A stretch of DNA of 64,000 nt from Talinum fruticosum (GCA_021018815.1 JAITYX010000003.1:10010501-10074500); one strand, 5' to 3'; counted from the stretch's first letter, positions 1 through 11,803 are shown. The notes: a model not told the origin generated them from the sequence alone. Made by a program: numbers and translations.

Positions 1-54
1 TACACTCGAACATGATATCCGGCTTACTAGATGTGAGATAAACTAGAGATCCAA

Positions 55-1073
55 TCATACCTTTGTAGAGTTTCGATCTACGGCTTTACCTTTTCTATCC
101 GAGTCCAGTTTCAAACTACTACTCATAGGTGCTGCTGCATACTTCACATCTTGTAGTTTGTACTTCTTCAAACGTTCCTTGGTATACTTGGATTGATGGA
201 CATAAATGTCATCCTTGTCTTGTTTAATTTGTAGACTAGGAAAGAAGTTGAGTTCTCCCATCATACTCATTTGGAACTCCTGCCTCATCAACTCGGAAAA
301 CTCTTGACATAGAGTTTCATTAGTAGCTCCAAAAATGATATCATCAACATAAATATGAGCGATAAGGAAATCTTTCCCCTTGGGTTTTATGAAAATATTT
401 TTGTCAATCAAACCTTTTTGAAATCGTTTTGAACCAAGAAATTGCTTAGTCATTCATACCGAGCTCTAGGAACTTGTTTAAGACCATATAAAGCTTTTGC
501 AATTTGAAAACATGATTTGGAAATTTTGAGTTTTCAAATCTAGGGGTTGCTCAACATAGACTTCTTTTTGAATGAAACCATTCAGAAAGGTACATTTGAC
601 ATCCATTTGATAAAACTTGATATTCATGCTAAATGCAAATGCTAATAAGATTCTCGATTGTCTCAATCCTAGCAACAGGTGCAAAGGTTTCCCCACAATC
701 AATTCCTTCATCTTGATTGTAACCATGGGCAACAAGTCTAGCCTTATTTCGACTACCAACCCTTCCTCATCCAGTTTGTTCTTAAAAACCCATTTGGTTC
801 CTGTGACTGGATGGTTAGATGGTCGTTTGGTCAAAGTCCGGACTTGGCTTCTTTCATTTGATTAAGCTTTTCTTGCATGGTCTCTACCCATTCAGGTTCA
901 TTTAGGGCTTCTAGTGCATATTTGGGTTTAGTTAATGATATGAATGAAAAAAATGCACACAGATTATGCAAAGAAGATCGAGTTCTTAACCCATTATTGA
1001 TGTCCGAAAATATGTTTTCAGGTGGGTGGCTGGATGCATATTTGAAAGCTTTACCTGTCCTATGATTTACCAA
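55..1073 (-). pseudogene. Reverse transcriptase of the minus-strand SIRE-like element
   Basis: Three minus-strand open stretches (1073-831, 834-478, 453-55) together cover a copia RT (RVT_2 type). The first holds the tail of the integrase-RT linker (AFKYASSHPPENIFSDI). The second has the start of the RT fold (GTKWVFKNK) and the YQMDVKCTFLNGFIQKEVYVEQP block. The third has the catalytic YVDDIIFG motif followed by the SMMGELNFF and YVHQSKYTKE blocks and ends at the RT/RNase H border. Frameshifts near 834 and 460 and the lost stretch around 460-480 make it non-functional. The first 54 bases of the window continue towards RNase H. Confidence 0.88.
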
Positions 1074-1207
1074 GTTTGTTAGTTGAATAGGTTGATCTTC
1101 AATTGGTTAATCTTGTTGAGTCTCATTGACTTGTTCTTTAGCATTCTGAGCTGGCTCTTGAATTTGTTCGATCCGAGTCATAACATTATAAGTTTCTCTA
1201 TTAAGAG

Positions 1208-2155
1208 TTACCTCAGTAATTCTATTTTGACTCTTTCGAGCTCAGCTTCAGTAGGGTCGTCTTCATCTTTGTTAAGTCCGAGATCCGAGTATGTGGACTT
1301 ACTTATCCTCGCCAAGATCAATTTCATCAAAGACAACGTGGATACTTTCTTCCACTTTGTTATTTCTCTTGTTAAAATATGATAAGCTTTGCTATGAGAT
1401 AAGGAACCTAGAAATATACCTTTATCCGACCTAGCATCAAACTTAGTCAGATGCTCCTTACCATTATTGTGGAAAAAGCACTTAAACCTGAATGGTTTGA
1501 AGTAGGAGATGTTGGCTTTGTTTACCTTGTAAAGCTCGTAGGGTGTTTTCTTCAAGATGGGTCCGATGAGACATCTCGTTGAATGTGTAATTTGCTCGTG
1601 TTGATTGCCTCAGCCCAAAAATAGTAAGGTAGATCATTTTCAATCATCATAGTCCTTCCTATTTCTTCAAGACTTCTGTTCTTTCTCTCCACGACTCCAT
1701 TTGAGGAGTTCTTAGTGCAGAGAAGTTGTGAGAGATGTCATTCTTGTCACGTAAGTCTGCAAATTTTGAGTAGTCAAACTCCCTTCCATGGTCAGTTGGA
1801 GTCTTTCTAATTTGAGTATGAAACTCTACTTGAATTTTCTTGTATAGCTTAGTGAACTCTTTGAAGGCTTCATTCTTGTTTTGGAGAAAATATACACAAG
1901 TAAATCGTGAGAAATCATGAACAACAACAAGTACATACGATTTACCTCCAAGACTTTTCACATGAATGTCACCATACAAATCCATATGAAGAAATTTAGG
2001 CACTTTGGATGTAGACACAGTTTTGAGTGGTTTGAAAGATGATCTAACTTGCTTACTTTTTGTGCATGCCTCACAAATTTTATCTTTCTTAAAAGCACGG
2101 TTAGGTAAACCCTAACCAGTCCATAAGGTGTAAGTTTCTTGATAGTATGCATGCT
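1208..2155 (-). pseudogene. Integrase of the minus-strand SIRE-like element
   Basis: The minus strand shows the GAG-pre-integrase region (2152-1958: MHTIKKLTPYGLVR and a CxxC-like finger partly lost), the integrase core (2018-1659: HMDLYGDI with the first Asp, VVVHDFSRFTCVYF, then TDHGREFDY with the second Asp) and the C-terminal part (1555-1208: KKTPYELYKVNKANISYF and GIFLGSLSHSKAYHIL). In the alternative frame near 1670-1690 the segment with the third catalytic residue reads VVERKNRSLEE, so Glu is kept but the frame shifts one base before it. A second break falls between 1659 and 1555. Order and motifs identify a Ty1/copia integrase. Confidence 0.85.
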
Positions 2156-2219
2156 GATATGACCTAGTCTATGATGTCGAGTTCATGAATCATCATTCAC
2201 GAAGCTTTCAAACAAGATA

Positions 2220-2580
2220 AATTCTGGCTTGAATCGGAGAGAGGAATAGTGTAGGTGTTACTCGATCTCATACCCGAGAGCTTAGACTCTTTGGTGAATG
2301 CATCGAAATGTAGTAGTTGGTCCGAGTGAACATTACCTCTTGACCTTTGTCACACAGCTGAGAAATGCTAAGGAGATTGTATTTGAGTTATCCGACAAGG
2401 TAGACTCAGGCTGACTGTGTTGTTTCTTACACTAATTTTTGAAATCCCTACTATCTTGCCCTTGCTTGTTATCTCCAAATGTGACTTTTCCTCCTTTAAG
2501 ATCTTCTAGCTCGGAGAAGAGTCTTGAATCTCCTGATATGTGGCATGAGCAACCACCTGTCCAAGTACCAATGACCTTTC
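2220..2580 (-). pseudogene. Aspartic protease region of the minus-strand SIRE-like element
   Basis: On the minus strand near 2577-2540 a sequence closely matching the WYLDSGCS active-site block of copia proteases is present but interrupted by a single-base shift. It is followed by GGKVTFGD-like and YNLLSISQLCDKGQEV-like blocks down to about 2330. The same blocks occur in intact order in the plus-strand relative at 9330-9713, which supports the assignment. The enzyme would cleave the Gag-Pol precursor. The reading frame is broken at least twice, so no product is expected. Confidence 0.7.
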
Positions 2581-2739
2581 TTCTTCTTCTTAGTTATCTG
2601 CAAGACATAAACAAACTAACCCTTCTCACTTCCTCTTTACGAACCCAAGTAACTCACTTTATCGTGGTCCTTTTCTATGGAAGAACACTTTTGGGAACCC
2701 AGATTTGAATAATTTTTGGTTTGGTCCGGTCCGATTTTG

Positions 2740-4374
2740 AGTCTTCCTTCCAAAAACAGAGTCTGTGTCTCTTTCTTTTGAAAATCTTTTCTTTTATAAA
2801 TAGGAGGAGAAGGCATTTTCCTGTAAACTAGTCGGGATTAGTTCTCTGTTCATTTGTATGAATGGGACCATTCTCCGCCTTCCCGAAGTTTACGGTTCTA
2901 GAATCAGCTTTGAAAAGGTTAGAATAAGATTTTGATTCCTCTTCTTCATTGAAAGCAAGTCCTTCTTTCCTAAAGGAGACACACTGAGAGCCTAGTAGCA
3001 TATCAAGGTTTTTCGACCTTGAGTCAAAACAAGCTCTTGAGACTCATTGAGCTCTCTTTTTAGTTGCTCATTTTATGTTCCGAGTGACTTAGACACAATC
3101 TTATTTGCTTGAGTACTGGTCTTAAGTTCTTTTAGATTTTGTCCGAGTTTTTCCAATTCGTTTTTCACGAGCATTGCTCTAATCGATAAGAGACTCAAGT
3201 TGTTATTTAAACTGGAACGAGTCGAATTGGACTTTTCTTCCAAAGTGAAAATATTTCGTGCTAGATCAACTTTTGAAAATTTGAGAAAGTATTCAACTAC
3301 CTCATCAATATCTAAGTCCTCGTTGTCCGACTAAGATTCAATTTCTAAGTCCGTAAGTGCCATAAGATACTTTGAGCCGTCCGAGTCATCTCCTTCGGAT
3401 GAGTCATCATCACTCCAGAATAGCCATCATGGCCTTTTTCTTTCTGTCCTTCTTTCTCTTGGGACAGGACTCGACTATGTTCTCCTTATTGCCACATTCA
3501 TAACAACCAGAGTTCTTAGATAAAGATAACTTTGAAGGAGAGGAATATTTACCTTTTGTATTCTTCTTATCTTTCTTATAACACTCATCCTTTGGCCTCT
3601 TTTCCCACTTCTTGTATTTCATTATTTTCCTGAAGTCGGGGGCTATGAGTGCCATAGGGTTCCCCTTTGATTCCGAGGAGCTCGGACTTTTAAGTCCGCT
3701 TTACGAGGCCTTCAGTGCTATATTCTTCTTGGTGTTGACCTCTGCATCCTCTTCCTCCGGATGAATCTCGTGATTGAGTAACTTCCTAATAAGCTCATTT
3801 GGTCTTAGTTGAGAGAGGTTTTGAGCTTCTTCAATGGCTGTCACTTTGGGACCCCATCTCTTCTTTGGTAGACTTCTCGGAATCATTCTTGACATTTCTT
3901 CATGAGAAATCTTTCTACCTAGAGATTTGATATTATTGGTAATCTCTGTGAACCGAACATACATCTAAGTGATGTTTTCTTTTGGCTCCATCTTAAACAA
4001 CTTGTACTCATGAAGATATTGACTTATCTTCGCCTGCTTCACTTGGCTTATTCCTTCATAGGTGTTGACAAGAGTGTTTCACACCTCTATGACTATATCA
4101 CAAGTTGAGACTGTGTTGTATTTTTGTGCTAATAGCACACATCAGTGTGTTCATAGCTTTGAAGTTCTTTTTGAACTTATCGGTCTCTTTAGTGGTGAAC
4201 TCGGATTTGGCTTTTGGCACTATAGTTCCATTCTCCGATGTTCCAAACATCTTCATCATTGTCTATCAGGAAACATTCCATCATCTTCTTCCAATGGGCA
4301 AAGTTTGACCCTTTGAACTTCGGCGGTCCGGTAGAGGATCTTCCTTCATCAAACTCTCCAGTGTTCCGAGCCAT
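2740..4374 (-). pseudogene. Gag of the minus-strand SIRE-like element
   Basis: The start codon at 4374 opens MARNTGEFDEGRSSTGPPKF, matched by the plus-strand relative at 7503. It continues in pieces: 4374-4189, then 3964-3701 (GRKISHEEM, RRWGPKVTAIEEA and DELI-like blocks typical of UBN2-type copia gag), then 3655-3410 with a basic tract and a zinc knuckle. The knuckle reads CYECGNKENIVESC: the two first Cys and the last Cys are present but the His is replaced by Asn, so zinc binding is doubtful. From about 3400 to 2740 the strand encodes acidic (DDDSSEGDDSDG) and coiled-coil like segments, an extended gag tail as in SIRE elements. Several frameshifts and stops break it. Confidence 0.82.
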
Positions 4375-4418
4375 TTGATCTTTATACCTTTGGATGGTGA
4401 GATCCTCTTGAAAGGTTA

Positions 4419-4431
4419 GGCTCTAATACCA
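4419..4431 (-). promoter_or_regulatory. Primer binding site, tRNA-iMet type
   Basis: The minus strand reads TGGTATTAGAGCC two bases inside the LTR end at 4434. This is one base away from the common plant TGGTATCAGAGCC site complementary to initiator tRNA-Met. Confidence 0.85.
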
Positions 4432-4433
4432 AT

Positions 4434-5851
4434 TGAAGGTTTGCTCATGGAGAGTCTAAATCACCTTAAAGGGAGGGTGAATAGGGTGATGAAGAAAATT
4501 AAACAATTTTTGCAACAATTCAGCTCAACAACAGATTCCGAGTCTAGATTGGACTTAGAAAAGTGATAACACAGATTTATGTAGAAACCCTCCCGGGATA
4601 GAAAACCACGGACAGTGCTAATCCAAGCACTAAGTCAAATCCACTATTTTGAATCCACAAAATATAGAGGACTAACTCAACTAGAATTGCTCCCTTAAAC
4701 AATTCCTTACAATATTTTCCTAAACCGAGAAATTCCCTTATTTGATCTAGTACTTCCTAACTGAGGTAACCTTTACAATTAGGGACAAGTGAAAGAATGT
4801 AACCGAATACAAGACTTTCTTTAAAACTTAGAAAATATTAAGTACATACTAGGAGTTGTAAATAGAAGATTGAGTAAGAATAATTAGTTCAACAATAAAT
4901 TCGGTTCCAGCAATATGTTCAGTAATCTATTCAGTAATCTTCTATTCTTGTGAGGTGGCTTCGTTTATATCCAACCAGGCAGAGTGCCCATTGATTCTTG
5001 GTTATGGATAGAAGTCTTCACTAGCCATTGTAACGACTCTTCCGAGTCGCTCGTAAAAGATCTATTGGGATGTGAACGTTGTGCAGCGGCTCCTAGCTCC
5101 AAAAAATGGTCCAATCACTTAATGATGACTGAAAGATGTGATGGAAACAACCGCTAAGTCTAGAGTTGGAGTTTTCCAGTTTTGGAAACAAGAAATCCTA
5201 ACACGGTGTTTGAGCCATGTGCGTAAGTAGGTAAAACTTGTCTACTGGTGGTTAACGGCTAAAAACTAGTTGCTTTTGTATTTCCTAAAAAAAAAAAAAA
5301 TTAGCCTCATTTGAATAACCTAGAAAATCAAACCACATTGGTTCTCAAAGTATAAAATACTTTGGTCCAAGATTAGGCACGAGATATTAATTAAATTAGA
5401 ATAATTTAATACTTAATTATCTTTGGCCTAAAGGAATGGAATTTTCTAAGTCTAATATTCAATATACTCAAATTCCATCTGAGTCAATCCTAAGGATGAT
5501 CAAGTAAAGAGAGTAAAATATCGAGTATAACAACTTGATCCGGTCGGATAATTCTCAAGGAAAGAAACCGACTTAGAATAAGGAATTAACGTCTGTAATT
5601 CTCTTTGTGTTCGAGATACACGATCGGTGCTTAGAATAAAAGTGTTAGAGAAATTATTTGGGCATGCAATAGTTTTGAGTGATGTCTAAGTGAGTCGAAA
5701 CACTATTGTAGGAGATATGCAATGAGGCGCTTTACGAGTCAATCGTAACAGTAATGAAAACTTAGACAAGAGTTTTTATAGTGCTCGGAATGACTTGAAA
5801 CCAAAACTTAAGAAAGATAGGATTTATACCTGAGTCTATATGTAATACTCA
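4434..5851 (-). mobile_element. 5' LTR of the minus-strand SIRE-like element
   Basis: The LTR's 3' end is exact at 4434 (minus strand ends GCAAACCTTCA next to the PBS). Its 5' end is less certain. The TGAAGACT start seen in the other SIRE LTRs is not present; a TGAGTATTAC start at 5851 is one option, and alignment to the solo LTR at 50590-52161 would allow an end as far as 5878. A TATA-like GGATATAAAC lies on the minus strand at 4972-4963. The LTR is visibly diverged from the plus-strand LTR at 5879 and from the solo LTR, which resemble each other more. 5852-5878 may be 27 bases of older target DNA. Confidence 0.8.
4963..4972 (-). promoter_or_regulatory. TATA-like box in minus-strand SIRE LTR
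   Basis: GGATATAAAC on the minus strand, at the same relative place as the clearer TATA boxes of the plus-strand LTR (6768) and the solo LTR (51218). It probably set the U3/R start of the genomic RNA. Confidence 0.5.
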
Positions 5852-5878
5852 TAATGACTTAGAGTTAAAAATTGAGTA

Positions 5879-7443
5879 TGAAGACTTAGACTCTACTCCG
5901 TACATTTCGAGTTCTACCAAAGGAATCGGGTATAAGGCTTTCCCACTTATAGAGTTTTGATTCCAAGTCATTCTCTATACCTTAGAAACTTTTCCGAGTG
6001 ATATAGTATTTCCTCTAAGTGATATAGCATTTAATTCATGTATTCTTACTTGTCTCTGTGAGACTCAAAAGCATATCCGAACTTAATATTGTATACCTAG
6101 TTCCGAGTCTCTCATCACTTAGAATTATCGCATGCTCAAATGACTAGTATTCGTATAACCGCACTCGAGTCCGACTTCATATTCCATGTTCTATTCTGTT
6201 ATAGTCGGCACTTCTAGTCCGAACCATGCTCGGTCTATATCAAGTTTATTGCACTCCGATGTTCTCTATGTAACTTGATTCTAGCTTAGACTAACTCGGA
6301 TGGAACTTTGAGTTTCATGGATATTAGACTCGTAAAGTTCCATTCCTTTTCCGACTCGGATAATTAGTCATTTAATTATCTTAATTATATTATTATCCGT
6401 GTCTAATTGTGGACCAAAGTATTTTATACTTTGAGAAACAATTTTGAAATACAAAAGTAACCTGGCTTCAAAACGTCAAATCACCAACGAGACATGGCTT
6501 TTCCCATTCTCCGACCTAGCCCCAAAAGATTGTGTCGTGGCTATCCGTTTCCAAATCTAGAAAACCGAAACACCAAGCTTAAAGGTGGTTTCCACCTTAT
6601 ATTTGAAGACACCGCCAATGGTTTTGGGACTTCCAAAGAAGTTAAGAACCGTTGCCCAACGTTCATATCACAGCGGATACTTTGTGAGTGACTCAGAAAG
6701 TCCTTAACAACGGTCACAAAGGACTCTCGGTCGAAGATAGACTCAACCGCTATGTCTGCTTGGTCATCTATAAATAGAAGCCAACTCTCAAGACTTGAAG
6801 ATTTGCCGAACCTATTGTTAATACATATACTTGAGCAAATTTGTTGTATTTATTCTCAATCTTCTACTTATAACTCCCACCGTAACTCATTATATTCTCG
6901 AGTTGTAAGGTCTTGTACTTAGTTACAAACCCTTTCTTTCTTATTTTCTAAGTAAGGTCCCTTGACCGAGCTGTAAGGGTTAACTCAGCTCAGCTTGTCC
7001 TTAGGTGTAAGGGTTATCTCAGCTAGGAAGTACTAGATAAGATAAGGGAATTTCTAAGTCTAGGAAAAACTTGTAAAGAGTTGTAAAGGGAGCAACTCGG
7101 GTTCAGTCGCTCTACGGTATTTTGTGGACTCAAAATAGTGGATTTGACTTCGTGCTTGGATTAGCATGGTCCGTGGTTTTCTTCCCCGTGAGGGTTTCCA
7201 CGTACTTTCTGTTTTTTACTTTTTGAGTACATTCTAGACTTAGACAAATTCAAAGTTTTAGCTTTATCTCGCTTCTTTACTCTTTGCTCGCAATTCCGAG
7301 TACATACTTATTTGACCCCATTTCGGACTCAAAATCGCCTCTATCTCGTGCCTTGATCAAAAGTATTTGATTTTTAGAAAAATCTTCCACCACCCTATTC
7401 ACCCCCTCTAGGGTGATTCAGTCTCTCCCCAAGCAAACCTTCA
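5879..7443 (+). mobile_element. 5' LTR of the plus-strand SIRE-like element
   Basis: Starts TGAAGACTTAGACT and ends AAGCAAACCTTCA just before the PBS, giving TGAAG/CTTCA terminal inverted repeats. Its reverse complement aligns over its whole length with the solo LTR at 50590-52161, which fixes both ends. A TATA box sits at 6768. Confidence 0.9.
6768..6777 (+). promoter_or_regulatory. TATA box of the plus-strand SIRE LTR
   Basis: CTATAAATAG, a canonical plant TATA box about 675 bases before the LTR end; transcription would start some 30 bases downstream. Confidence 0.7.
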
Positions 7444-7445
7444 AT

Positions 7446-7457
7446 TGGTATCGAGCC
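7446..7457 (+). promoter_or_regulatory. Primer binding site, tRNA-iMet type
   Basis: TGGTATCGAGCC two bases after the LTR end at 7443. It differs slightly from the standard TGGTATCAGAGCC, as does the site of the gag-only array (23455). Confidence 0.85.
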
Positions 7458-7502
7458 TAACCTTTCGGAAAGGATTTAACCATCCAAAGGTCTAAAGATC
7501 AA

Positions 7503-9265
7503 ATGGCTCGAGAACAACGGAGAGTTCGATGAAGGAAGATCTTCTAACGGACCACCAAAATTCAAAGAATTAAATTTCGTGCACTCGGAAGAAACTCATG
7601 GAATGTTTCCTCCTGGATCATGATGAAGAGGTTTGGGACATCATACAAAAAGGAAACTACATTCCCATAAAGACAAAAGAATTTAGACTCGTTCCCAAGA
7701 CAAAGGCCGAGTTTTCTCCAGGTGAAGCAGAGAAGTTCGAAAGAACTTCAAGGCAATGAACATTCCGATGTGCGCCATCGCCTTAGAAGAATACAATCGA
7801 GTGTCCGCTCGTGACTCCGCCAAAGAAGTGTGGGACACCCTGGTTAACACTTACGAAGGTACAAGTCAGGTCGGACAAGCGAAGATAAGCCAGTATATTC
7901 ATAAATATGAGCTATTCAAGATGGAGCCGAAGAAAACATCACTCGGATGTTCATTCGATTCACTAAGATTACCAACAATCTCAAACCTCCGGGTAAGAAG
8001 ATTTCCCACGAGAAAATGTGCAAAAATTACTCAAAAGTCTACCCAAGAGAAGATGGGGTCCCAAGGTGATTGCCATAGAAGAGGCTCGGGATTTATCACT
8101 TCTAAAGCCGGACGAGCTCATTGGGAAGCTTCTCACTCATGAAGACCAACTGGAAGAGCGAGGATGCCGAGGGCAAGCACTAAAAAGAATATAGCACTAA
8201 AAGCCTTAGAAACCAGTGAAGCCGATCCGAGTTCCTCCGACTCGTAAGAGGATCTCATGGCACTGATTGCGAGATGCTTCAAGAGAATGATGAAGGACAA
8301 AAGATGGGATAAGAAGCCAAAAGAAGAATTCTACAAAAGGGATAAGAAGGACAGGAAAGGTAAATACTCTTTTCCTTCAAAGTTATCTTTGACTAAAAAC
8401 TCGGCTATTTTGAATATGGCAGTAAGGATCACATAGTCAAAGACTGTCCAAAGAGAAAAAGGGACAGAAAGAAGAAAAGGGCCATGATGGCCAAATGGAG
8501 TGATGACGACTCATCGAAGATGACGAGGACTCGGATGATTCAAAATGTCCGATGGCAATCTCGACTCGGAAGCTGAAATAGAGTCGGACTTAGACTCGGA
8601 CAGTGAGGAAACAAATCCTCCAGAGGTAATTGAATACTTCCTCAAATTTTCCAAAGTTGATTTAGCTAAATATATTTTTACTTTGGAAGAAAAGTCAAAT
8701 TCCGATTCTTTTCGTTTCAAAGAACAACTTGAGTCAATTTCCTCCGAGAGCATTTCTTTGAAAAATGAATTGGAAAACCGAGACTTACACTCGGAGAACT
8801 CAAGATTAGTGCTCAATCTAATGAGACTGAGTTTGAGTTACTCGAAGAGAAAATGAGCAGCTAAAGCAAAAGCTCAATGAGTCTCAAGATCTTGTTTTAA
8901 AGTTCACTCAAGGTCGAAAAACCTTAACATGCTCGTAGGATCCCAATGTGTCTCTTTAGAAAGGAAGGTCTTGGTTTCAACAAAGAGGAGGAATCCAATT
9001 CCTACTCGGAGCTTTTCAAAAATGATTCCCGAACTATAGAGTTCAGGAAAGCCGTGCATGGTCCTATTCAAAAAATGAAAGGAGGACTAAGTCCAGATTA
9101 GTTTACAAGAAGAAACCATCACCTCCAGCTTCCCAAAGGAAAAGTTTTTCAAAAGAAAGAGATACGGACTCAGCTTCTCTAAACGAAGACTCGGAATCGG
9201 ACCAAGCCCAAAGTCATTCAAATCTGGGTTCCAAAAACCTTCTTCCTTAGAAAAGGACCACAAGA
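7503..9265 (+). pseudogene. Gag of the plus-strand SIRE-like element
   Basis: The ATG at 7503 matches the start of the minus-strand relative, but the frame shifts within a few codons. The best preserved part is 7756-8142, with ALEEYNRVSARDSAKEVWD and GTSQVGQAKISQY, the UBN2 gag core. The RRWGPKV block follows at about 8050 in another frame. The zinc knuckle near 8400-8450 has lost its first two Cys (reads FEYGSKDHIVKDC), so only His and the last Cys remain. An acidic serine-rich and coiled-coil-like stretch (8545-8856; DSEAEIESDLDSDSEE, then KFSKVDLAKYIFTLEEK) forms the extended gag tail. 8860-9265 carries further degraded tail sequence. Confidence 0.82.
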
Positions 9266-9269
9266 AAGA

Positions 9270-9713
9270 ATGTTACTGGGTTCGTTAGAGGAAGTGAGAA
9301 GGGTTAGATTGTCTCTGTTTTGCAGTGGTACTCGTAAAAGAGCAAAAGGACATTGGTACCTGGACAGTGGATGCTCACGCCACATGTCGGAGACTCAGGA
9401 CTCTTCTCTCGAACTAGAAAAGTACAAAGGAGGAAAAGTCACTTTTGGAGATGACAGCAAGGGCAAGATAATTGGGATAGGCAAGATTAGAATGGGAAGC
9501 AATCTGGTCAGCCCAGCTTACCTTGTTCAAGGATTAAAGTACAATCTACTCAAGATCTCTCAATTATGTGATAAAGGTCAAGAGGTAAGATTTACTCGGA
9601 CCAATTGTTACATTTCTAATGATACCACAAAAGAGATCAAACTCTCGGGTAAAAGATCAGGTAACACTTATATTATTCCTTTTCTCGACCCGAGTCGAAT
9701 TTATCTTGCTTAA
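9270..9713 (+). pseudogene. Aspartic protease of the plus-strand SIRE-like element
   Basis: An open stretch of 147 codons contains GHWYLDSGCSRHMS, the copia protease active site (DSG), followed by GGKVTFGDDSKGKIIGIG and LKYNLLKISQLCDKGQEV. This is the best preserved domain of the element, uninterrupted across the whole protease. It would process Gag-Pol. The upstream gag and downstream integrase are frameshifted relative to it, so it would not be made as part of a polyprotein now. Confidence 0.85.
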
Positions 9714-10734
9714 AAGCATCTCTTCATGATGACTCATGGACATGGCATCGTAGATTAGGCCATATTAGCATGTATACTATCAAGAAATTGGCATCTCATG
9801 GTCTTGTTAGGGGTTTACCTAATCGTACTTTTGAGAAAGATAAAGTTTGTGAAGCATGCACAAGAGGGAAACAAGTCGGATCTTCATTCAAATCCTTGAA
9901 AACAGTTTCCACATCCAAAGTGCTTGAGCTACTGCATATGGACTTATGTGGTGAAATCCCGTTAAGAGCCTCGGAGGTAAATCATACATCCTTGTGATTA
10001 TTGATGATTATTCAAGATTTACCTGGGTGTGTTTTCTTAAGCATAAAAATGAAGCATTCAAGGAGTTCAGCAAGCTCTGCGAAAAATCCAAGTTGAGTCT
10101 CGGACTCGGATTCGGAGAATCGAACCGACCATGGAAGAGAGTTTGATTACTTAGAATTCTCGGAGTTTTGCGACAAGAATGGAATCTCTCACAACTTCTC
10201 AGCGCCCAAACTCCTCAATAAAATGTAGTAGTGAAGAGAAAGAACAGAACTCTTGAAGAAATTGCAAGGACAATGATGATTGAGCACAACTTACCTTACT
10301 ATTTCTGGGTTGAGGCAGTCAACACAGCCAACTACACTCTAAATAGATGCCTCATCGGACCTATTCTGAAGAAAACACCTTATGAGCTCTACAAAGTGAA
10401 GAAACCAAATATTTCCTATTTCAAACCATTTGGATGTAAGTGTTTTATTCACAACAATGGTAAGGATCACCCGATTAAGTTTGATGCTCGGTCGGATGAA
10501 GGTATTTTTCTAGGTTATTCCTCTCATAGTAAAGCTTATCGCATTTTCAATAAGAGAACTAACAAAGTGGAAGAAAGCATCCACGTTGTGTTTGATGAGC
10601 TTGAACAGAAAAACCAAGTGAGTCTTCATACTCGGATCCGAAGCTCAGCAGAGAGGATGATAGTGATGAACATGAATCTACCAAGATTCAAACTCAACCA
10701 GCTCGTAAGGAAGTCACTCGGAACAAAGTGACTT
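9714..10734 (+). pseudogene. Integrase of the plus-strand SIRE-like element
   Basis: The zinc-binding part is visible at 9735-9870 (WHRRLGHIS, then CEACTRGK). The core begins with LLHMDLCGEI at about 9925-9960 (first Asp), continues in other frames with VIIDDYSRFTWVCF, then TDHGREFDY (second Asp, about 10125). The third catalytic residue is changed: the block normally reading VVERKNRTL reads VVKRKNRTLEE at about 10229, Glu to Lys. The C-terminal part 10231-10731 is open (KKTPYELYKVKKPNISYF, GIFLGYSSHSKAYRIFN). At least three frameshifts plus the Glu loss make it inactive. Confidence 0.85.
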
Positions 10735-11803
10735 AGAATGAGACAATTCAAGAGCCTCGCTCGTAATGCTCGAAGAACAAACCGATCACTCGCACCAAGC
10801 TTCGAAGATCAAGCAGTTCAGCCTACAAATCTGGTGAATCGGAGAACAGGTAGAGCTTTCAAGTATGCTTCTAGTCACCTACTAGAAAACATATTATCCG
10901 ATATCAACAAGTGGGGTAAGAACTCGTTCCTCTCTTCAAAATCTATGTGCATTCACTGCATTCATCTCATTAACTCGAACCCAGAAATGCCCTAGAGGCC
11001 CTAAATGAACCTCGAATGGGTAGACGCCATGTAAGAGGAACTTAATCAATTCGAAAGAAACCAAGTTCGGACTCGACCAAACAACCTTCTAACCACCCAG
11101 CTATAGGAACCAAATGGGTTTTCAAGAACAAACTGGATGAAGGTGGGTTGGTAGTAAGAAATAAGGCTAGACTTGTGGCTCAAGGATACAATCAAGAAGA
11201 AGGGATTGATTGTGGGGAAACCTTTGCACTTGGTTCTAGAATTGAAGCCATTAGAATCTTGTCGGCATTTGCATCCAGAGATGAGTATCAAATTATATCA
11301 AATGGATGTTAAGTATGCATTTCTCAATGGTTTTATTGAAGAAGACGTCTATGTTGAGCAACCTCCTGGTTTTGAAAACTCGGAATTTCCAAATCATGTT
11401 TTCGGACTTCAAAAAGCTCTTTATGGTCTTAAACAAGCTCTCCGAGCTTGGTATGAAAGACTCGAGCAATTTCTTGGTTCAAAATGATTTTAGAAGAGGT
11501 CAGATCGACAAGACTCTCTTTATAAAAACCAAGGGGAAAGATTTCCTTATTGTTCAAATCTATGTTGATGATATAATTTTTAGAGCAACTAATGAAATTC
11601 TCGTGTCGAGAATTTTCCGAGTTAATGAGTCAGAATTTCAAATGAGTATGATGGGAGAACTCAATTTCTTCCTTGGTCTACAAATCAAACAAGACAAAGA
11701 TGGAATCTATGTCCATCAATCAAAGTATACCAAGGAGCTTCTGAAGAAATACAAACTCCAAGATGCAAAGCACGCATCTACACCCATGAGCAAGCAAGTA
11801 TAA
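10735..11803 (+). pseudogene. Integrase-RT linker and reverse transcriptase of the plus-strand SIRE-like element
   Basis: 10738-10995 holds the linker (RRTGRAFKYASSHLLENILSDI). The RT starts near 11100 (GTKWVFKNK in one frame) and is open in 11173-11487 ([20 protein letters not shown], then [22 protein letters not shown]) and, after a frameshift near 11485, to 11803 (LIVQIYVDDIIF at about 11560, SMMGELNFFLGLQIKQDKDG, YVHQSKYTKELLKKY). The catalytic YVDD is intact, but the frame is broken at least three times. Confidence 0.87.

Larger units (their letters stand above)
1..4433 (-). mobile_element. SIRE-like Ty1/copia element, internal region (minus strand, truncated by window edge)
   Basis: Reading the minus strand from 4433 leftwards gives the order PBS, gag with zinc knuckle, protease, integrase, reverse transcriptase, which is the Ty1/copia order (integrase before RT). 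The long LTR (about 1.4 kb), the tRNA-Met type PBS and the long acidic/coiled-coil gag tail fit the SIRE/Maximus lineage. The element runs off the window at base 1 just after the RT, so RNase H, any third ORF and the 3' LTR are not seen. Frames are broken many times, so it is a dead copy. It differs clearly in sequence from the plus-strand SIRE element at 5879 and is likely another subfamily. Confidence 0.85.
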
